This document shows, in pieces, positions 3,966 through 6,890 of a stretch of 6,890 nucleotides of DNA. The stretch is from Pseudomonadota bacterium (GTDB lineage Bacteria; Pseudomonadota; Alphaproteobacteria; Reyranellales; Reyranellaceae), in the NCBI GenBank assembly GCA_023416135.1, contig JAEZIF010000173.1:1-6890 (forward strand), given 5' to 3'. The notes beneath the pieces are model-generated. The model had not been told where the DNA came from and searched no databases. It saw only the letters and a list, made by a program, of their open reading frames with translations. Numbering within the stretch: the stretch's first letter is position 1; each line of letters starts with the position of its first letter. The translations under genes and the position numbers were made by a program.

Positions 3966-5756
3966 ATGAATGAAGGTGAAATGCGCCGCCTGATCGGCGC
4001 CGTGAAGCATGGAAAGCTTTCACGACGAGCTTTTGCGCAACGGATGCTGGCGGTCGGCCTGACCGCACCGATGGCGACGCAGCTGCTGGCGGTCGCCGGC
4101 GTGGCGCACGCCCAGCCGAAGTCGCAATACAAGCCGACCAAGCGTGGCGGCGGCGGCACGCTGAAGGTGCTGTGGTGGCAGGGGCCGACGCTGCTCAATC
4201 CGCACTTCGCGGTCGGCACCAAGGACCAGGACGGGAGCCGCATCTTCTACGAGCCGCTGGCCGCATGGGACCCCGACGGCAATCTCAAGCTCAAGCTCGC
4301 GGCGTCGATCCCAGGCCGCGAGGACGGCACGCTCGCCGCCGACGGCAAGTCGGTCGTCTGGAAGCTGAAGCAGAACGTGAAGTGGCATGACGGCCGGCCG
4401 TTCACGGCCGACGACGTCGTCTTCAACTGGGAATATGCCAAGGATCCGGCGACCGCCGCCACGACCTCGGGCTCCTACAACGAGGTCATGGTCGAGAAGC
4501 TCGACCAGTATTCGGTGATCGTTAAGTTCGCCAAGCCGACGCCGTTCTGGGCCGATGCCTTCGTCGGCACGCGTGGCATGCTGATCCCCAAGCACCTGTT
4601 CGCCGACTTCATGGGACCGAAGTCGCGCGATGCGCCAACCAACCTCAAGCCGGTCGGCACCGGCCCCTACCTGTTCAAGGATTTCAAGCCGGGCGACCTG
4701 GTCTCGGGCACGATCAACAACAACTACCACCAGGACAACATGCCCTATTTCGACGCGATCGAGATGAAGGGCGGCGGCGATGCGGTGTCGGCGGCGCGCG
4801 CCGTGCTGCAGACCGGCGAGTTCGACTTCGCCTGGAACATGCAGGTCGAGGACGAGATCCTGTCGCGCCTGGAGAAGAGCGGCAAGGGCAAGGTCGTCAT
4901 CTCGCCCGGCGGCAACATCGAGCACATCCAGCTCAACTTCACCGATCCGTGGACGGAGGTCGACGGCGAGCGCTCGAGCCTCAAGACCAAGCATCCGATC
5001 CTGAGCGACAAGAATGTGCGCCAGGCCGTCTCGCTGCTGGTCGACAAGGATTCGATCGAGAAGCACATCTACGGCCGAACCGGTCCGGCCACGGCGAACT
5101 TCGTCAACAACCCGTCGAGGTTCGTCTCCAAGACGACCAAGTACGAGTTCAACGTCGACAAGGCTGCGGACCTGCTCGAGAAGGCCGGCTGGAAGAAGGG
5201 TGCCGACGGCATCCGCGAGAAGGACGGCAAGAAGCTGAAGTTCGTCTACCAGACCTCGATCAACCAGCCGCGCCAGAAGACCCAGGCGATCGTCAAGCAG
5301 GCGGCGCAGAAGGCGGGCGTCGACATCGAGCTGAAGTCGGTGACGGCGTCGGTGTTCTTCTCGTCGGATGTCGCCAATCCGGACACCTATCCGCACTTCT
5401 ATACCGACATCCAGATGTACACGACGACGATGTCGCAGCCGGATCCCGAGGTGTTCATGGCCCAGTTCTGCTCATGGGAGGCCGCCACCAAGGAGAACAA
5501 ATGGCAGGGCCGCAACATCACGCGCTGGCAGAGCAAGGCATACGACGACAACTACAAGGCTGCCCAGGTCGAGGTCGATCCGGTCAAGCGCGCCGCGATG
5601 TTCGTCGAGGCCAACAACATGGCGATCAACGACTTCGTCGTGATCCCGGTCGTCGCACGCCCCGGCGTCGCCGCAATGGCCGGCAAGCTCAACGCCTCGA
5701 TCAGTGGCTGGGACAACAATACCTGGGACCTGTCGGACTGGTACAAGGACGCTTGA
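3966..5756 (+). CDS. Peptide/nickel-type ABC transporter substrate-binding protein (SBP_bac_5 family), Tat-exported
   Basis: A 596-residue periplasmic solute receptor of a Dpp/Opp-class importer. Residues 1-49 are a twin-arginine signal: S19-R20-R21-A-F within 'KLSRRAFAQRML', a hydrophobic stretch to about 45, and an AHA cleavage site at 47-49. A Lys/Gly-rich linker (51-64) precedes the SBP_bac_5 fold, whose family signature is 'VVWKLKQNVKWHDGRPFTADDVVF' in pieces at 130-153 (W140, HDG 141-143, ADD 148-150), with 'PVGTGPY' at 229-235. The protein reaches its natural C-terminus (DLSDWYKDA). It captures an oligopeptide-like or related ligand for the permeases encoded next; which ligand is not readable. 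The start ATG 3966 has GGGAG six bases before it. A perfect hairpin follows its stop and probably favours higher expression of this gene than of the permeases. This long form, with a Tat signal starting '...GKLSRRAF', is common in rhizobia-like and Burkholderiales genomes (recall, not searched). Confidence 0.95.
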   Translation: MNEGEMRRLIGAVKHGKLSRRAFAQRMLAVGLTAPMATQLLAVAGVAHAQPKSQYKPTKRGGGGTLKVLWWQGPTLLNPHFAVGTKDQDGSRIFYEPLAAWDPDGNLKLKLAASIPGREDGTLAADGKSVVWKLKQNVKWHDGRPFTADDVVFNWEYAKDPATAATTSGSYNEVMVEKLDQYSVIVKFAKPTPFWADAFVGTRGMLIPKHLFADFMGPKSRDAPTNLKPVGTGPYLFKDFKPGDLVSGTINNNYHQDNMPYFDAIEMKGGGDAVSAARAVLQTGEFDFAWNMQVEDEILSRLEKSGKGKVVISPGGNIEHIQLNFTDPWTEVDGERSSLKTKHPILSDKNVRQAVSLLVDKDSIEKHIYGRTGPATANFVNNPSRFVSKTTKYEFNVDKAADLLEKAGWKKGADGIREKDGKKLKFVYQTSINQPRQKTQAIVKQAAQKAGVDIELKSVTASVFFSSDVANPDTYPHFYTDIQMYTTTMSQPDPEVFMAQFCSWEAATKENKWQGRNITRWQSKAYDDNYKAAQVEVDPVKRAAMFVEANNMAINDFVVIPVVARPGVAAMAGKLNASISGWDNNTWDLSDWYKDA

Positions 5757-5768
5757 TCGACTGAACAG

Positions 5769-5800
5769 TGCAATTCCGGGGCATCGGCCCCGGAATTGCA
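5769..5800 (+). other. Intercistronic hairpin (perfect 14-bp stem, 4-base loop) after the binding-protein gene
   Basis: TGCAATTCCGGGGC (5769-5782), loop ATCG, GCCCCGGAATTGCA (5787-5800): every pair matches. It begins 12 bases after the binding-protein stop and ends 22 bases before the permease start. No U-run follows (UACCCGUUUCG), so it is more likely an mRNA 3'-end stabiliser or partial terminator than a full stop. Such elements between a binding-protein gene and its permease genes give more binding protein than permease. Confidence 0.85.
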
Positions 5801-5810
5801 TACCCGTTTC

Positions 5811-5816
5811 GAGAGA
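5811..5816 (+). promoter_or_regulatory. Shine-Dalgarno supporting a GTG start at 5823
   Basis: GAGAGA lies six bases before GTG 5823. A longer frame could begin at TTG 5796, but that codon is inside the right arm of the hairpin and would add nine residues foreign to the family, so the GTG is preferred. Confidence 0.6.
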
Positions 5817-5822
5817 CATCTC

Positions 5823-6785
5823 GTGAACCGCCAGTACATCATTCGCCGCCTGCTGATCGCCATCCCGAGCCTGCTCGGGATCAGCGTCATCCTGTTCACC
5901 GTCCTTGCCATGGCGCCGGGCGATCCCTTCGAGGAGCTGGCGACCAATCCCGCCATCCCGCCCGAGGTCAGGCAGGCGCTGCGCGCCAAGTTCGGCCTCG
6001 ATGATCCGGTGTGGCAGCGCTACGTCCATTGGCTCGGTGCCATGGTGCAGGGCGACTGGGGCTTTTCCTTCCAGAGCCGCATGGATGTCGACAAGCTGAT
6101 CCTGCAGCGCCTGCCGGTGACGCTGATCGTGATCGGCGCGTCGCAGATCCTGGCCATCTCGGTCGCTATTCCGGTCGGCGTGCTGGCAGCCGTCCGCCCG
6201 TACTCGGTGTTCGACCAGATCGCCTGCACCTTTGCCATGATCGGCTTCTCGCTGCCGACCTTCTTTACCGGCCTGGTGCTGATCCTGATCTTCTCCATCC
6301 AGCTCGACTGGCTGCCCTTCGTCTACCGGGCCGACGTCGATGCCAAGGGCTGGGCGTTCTATTGGGAGCACATAAAGCAGTCGATCATGCCGGTCGTCGT
6401 GCTGGGCCTCGCCCAGGCCGGCACGCTGGTGCGCTTCATGCGCTCGTCCGTGCTCGACGTGATCCGGCTCGACTATGTGACGACCGCGCGTTCCAAGGGC
6501 ATCGGCGAGCGCAAGGTCCTGGTGCGGCACGTGGTGCGCAATGCGCTGATCCCGGTCGTCACCCTGGTGGCGTTGCAGCTGCCGGCGGTATTCGGCGGCG
6601 CCATCGTCACCGAGCAGATTTTCCGCGTACCCGGCATCGGTTCGCTGCTGATCGCGGCGATCCTTGCCAACGACACTCCCGTCGTGATGGGCGTCACTTT
6701 CGTGTTCGCCTGTCTCGTCGTGCTCTTCAACCTCATCGCAGACATCCTCTATGGCTGGCTCGACCCCCGCATCTCTTTCCGCTGA
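5823..6785 (+). CDS. Peptide ABC transporter permease, DppB/OppB-like
   Basis: A 320-residue inner-membrane subunit starting at GTG 5823. Six hydrophobic segments are visible at about 9-31, 101-123, 134-160, 187-205, 241-265 and 287-310. The large periplasmic loop after helix 1 holds 'MAPGDPFEEL', the 'GD' motif characteristic of the DppB N-terminal region, and '...RYVHWLGAMVQGDWGFSF'. The cytoplasmic EAA-type loop that contacts the ATPases is at about 219-244 (TTARSKGIGERK...RNALIP), with the conserved G226. The C-terminus is 'LYGWLDPRISF', standard for the family. It forms a heterodimeric channel with the DppC-like protein encoded next. The stop lies 35 bp inside the next gene, giving translational coupling. 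The length is normal. Confidence 0.94.
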   Translation: MNRQYIIRRLLIAIPSLLGISVILFTVLAMAPGDPFEELATNPAIPPEVRQALRAKFGLDDPVWQRYVHWLGAMVQGDWGFSFQSRMDVDKLILQRLPVTLIVIGASQILAISVAIPVGVLAAVRPYSVFDQIACTFAMIGFSLPTFFTGLVLILIFSIQLDWLPFVYRADVDAKGWAFYWEHIKQSIMPVVVLGLAQAGTLVRFMRSSVLDVIRLDYVTTARSKGIGERKVLVRHVVRNALIPVVTLVALQLPAVFGGAIVTEQIFRVPGIGSLLIAAILANDTPVVMGVTFVFACLVVLFNLIADILYGWLDPRISFR

Positions 6786-6890
6786 AGCGCCGACGACCGC
6801 CGTCGCCGTCGCTCAACCGCGCAAGGCGCGCTCGATCTCGCCGGCGCGCGAGACCTGGCGCCGGTTCAGCCGCCATTTCCTGGCGGTGAC
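6751..6890 (+). CDS. Peptide ABC transporter permease, DppC/OppC-like, N-terminal fragment (runs off the right edge)
   Basis: 46 codons from ATG 6751, in a different frame from the preceding permease and overlapping it by 35 bp (6751-6785). The fragment begins MAGSTPASLSAEAPTTAVAV and continues to 'PARETWRRFSRHFLAV' at 31-46. An Ala/Pro-rich cytoplasmic tail ending in a basic 'W[RK]RF.RH..AV' run before helix 1 is typical of DppC-class permeases. No good Shine-Dalgarno precedes the ATG, which fits coupling to the upstream gene. Its position after a DppB-like permease makes the call secure, though the membrane part is outside the window. ATPase genes are expected further right. Confidence 0.8.
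   Translation, partial: MAGSTPASLSAEAPTTAVAVAQPRKARSISPARETWRRFSRHFLAV

Noticed and set aside
4020..5396. A 458-codon open frame on the minus strand, antisense to the binding-protein gene
   Set aside because: It mirrors the strongly GC-biased third positions of a clear family protein. Its product is low-complexity (Arg/Leu/Asp/Val-rich) with no motif, and the sense gene explains the DNA fully.
5796..5822. TTG start for the DppB-like permease
   Set aside because: It lies in the hairpin arm, has no ribosome-binding site outside the stem, and adds residues not typical for the family; GTG 5823 fits better.
5472..6530. A 352-codon minus-strand open frame across the hairpin and permease gene
   Set aside because: Antisense shadow of two well-supported genes; the His/Asp/Arg-rich product looks like no protein family.

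Overview
The window is GC-rich (GC at third codon positions is clearly high) and densely coded, with short intergenic gaps, GTG/ATG starts and Shine-Dalgarno sites of the GGAG type. Codon style, a twin-arginine-exported peptide-binding protein of a type common in rhizobia-like bacteria, and the gene mix suggest a free-living, metabolically versatile Proteobacterium, most likely an alphaproteobacterium (Hyphomicrobiales/Rhodospirillales-like). I cannot name the genus from sequence alone.

Layout. (1) Positions 1-620, minus strand: the N-terminus of a probable TonB-dependent outer-membrane receptor, preceded by a small DUF2946-like exported protein with a Cys/His cluster; the two look like an operon for metal (possibly copper) handling. 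(2) 669-2101: a TetR-family repressor (minus) divergent from a classical short-chain dehydrogenase/reductase (SDR, plus). The 92-bp gap holds two tandem, nearly identical copies of a 14-bp palindrome overlapping the predicted promoters, a typical TetR control region. (3) 2112-3838, minus strand: a compact three-gene operon, read in the order SMR exporter of the SugE/Gdx (guanidinium) subtype, NAD-type SDR, Nudix hydrolase, with gaps of 16 and 13 bp. (4) 3966-6890, plus strand: the start of a peptide/nickel-type (Dpp/Opp-class) ABC importer operon: Tat-type substrate-binding protein, a perfect 14-bp intercistronic hairpin, a DppB-like permease, and the first 46 codons of a DppC-like permease overlapping it by 35 bp. 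The ATPase genes presumably lie beyond the right edge.

How the parts work together. The TetR protein probably represses both itself and the SDR until a small ligand, perhaps the SDR substrate, releases it. The importer would bind an oligopeptide-like solute in the periplasm and pass it through a two-permease channel; the hairpin after the binding-protein gene fits the usual need for more binding protein than permease. The exporter-SDR-Nudix operon has no obvious single pathway. A near-consensus sigma-54-like element lies upstream of the binding-protein gene.

I found no mobile element, CRISPR array, tRNA or rRNA, and no gene-free stretch above 300 bases. I see no convincing wholly undescribed system; the points most worth following are the tandem operator, the intercistronic hairpins, the Gdx-SDR-Nudix association and the DUF2946-receptor pair.
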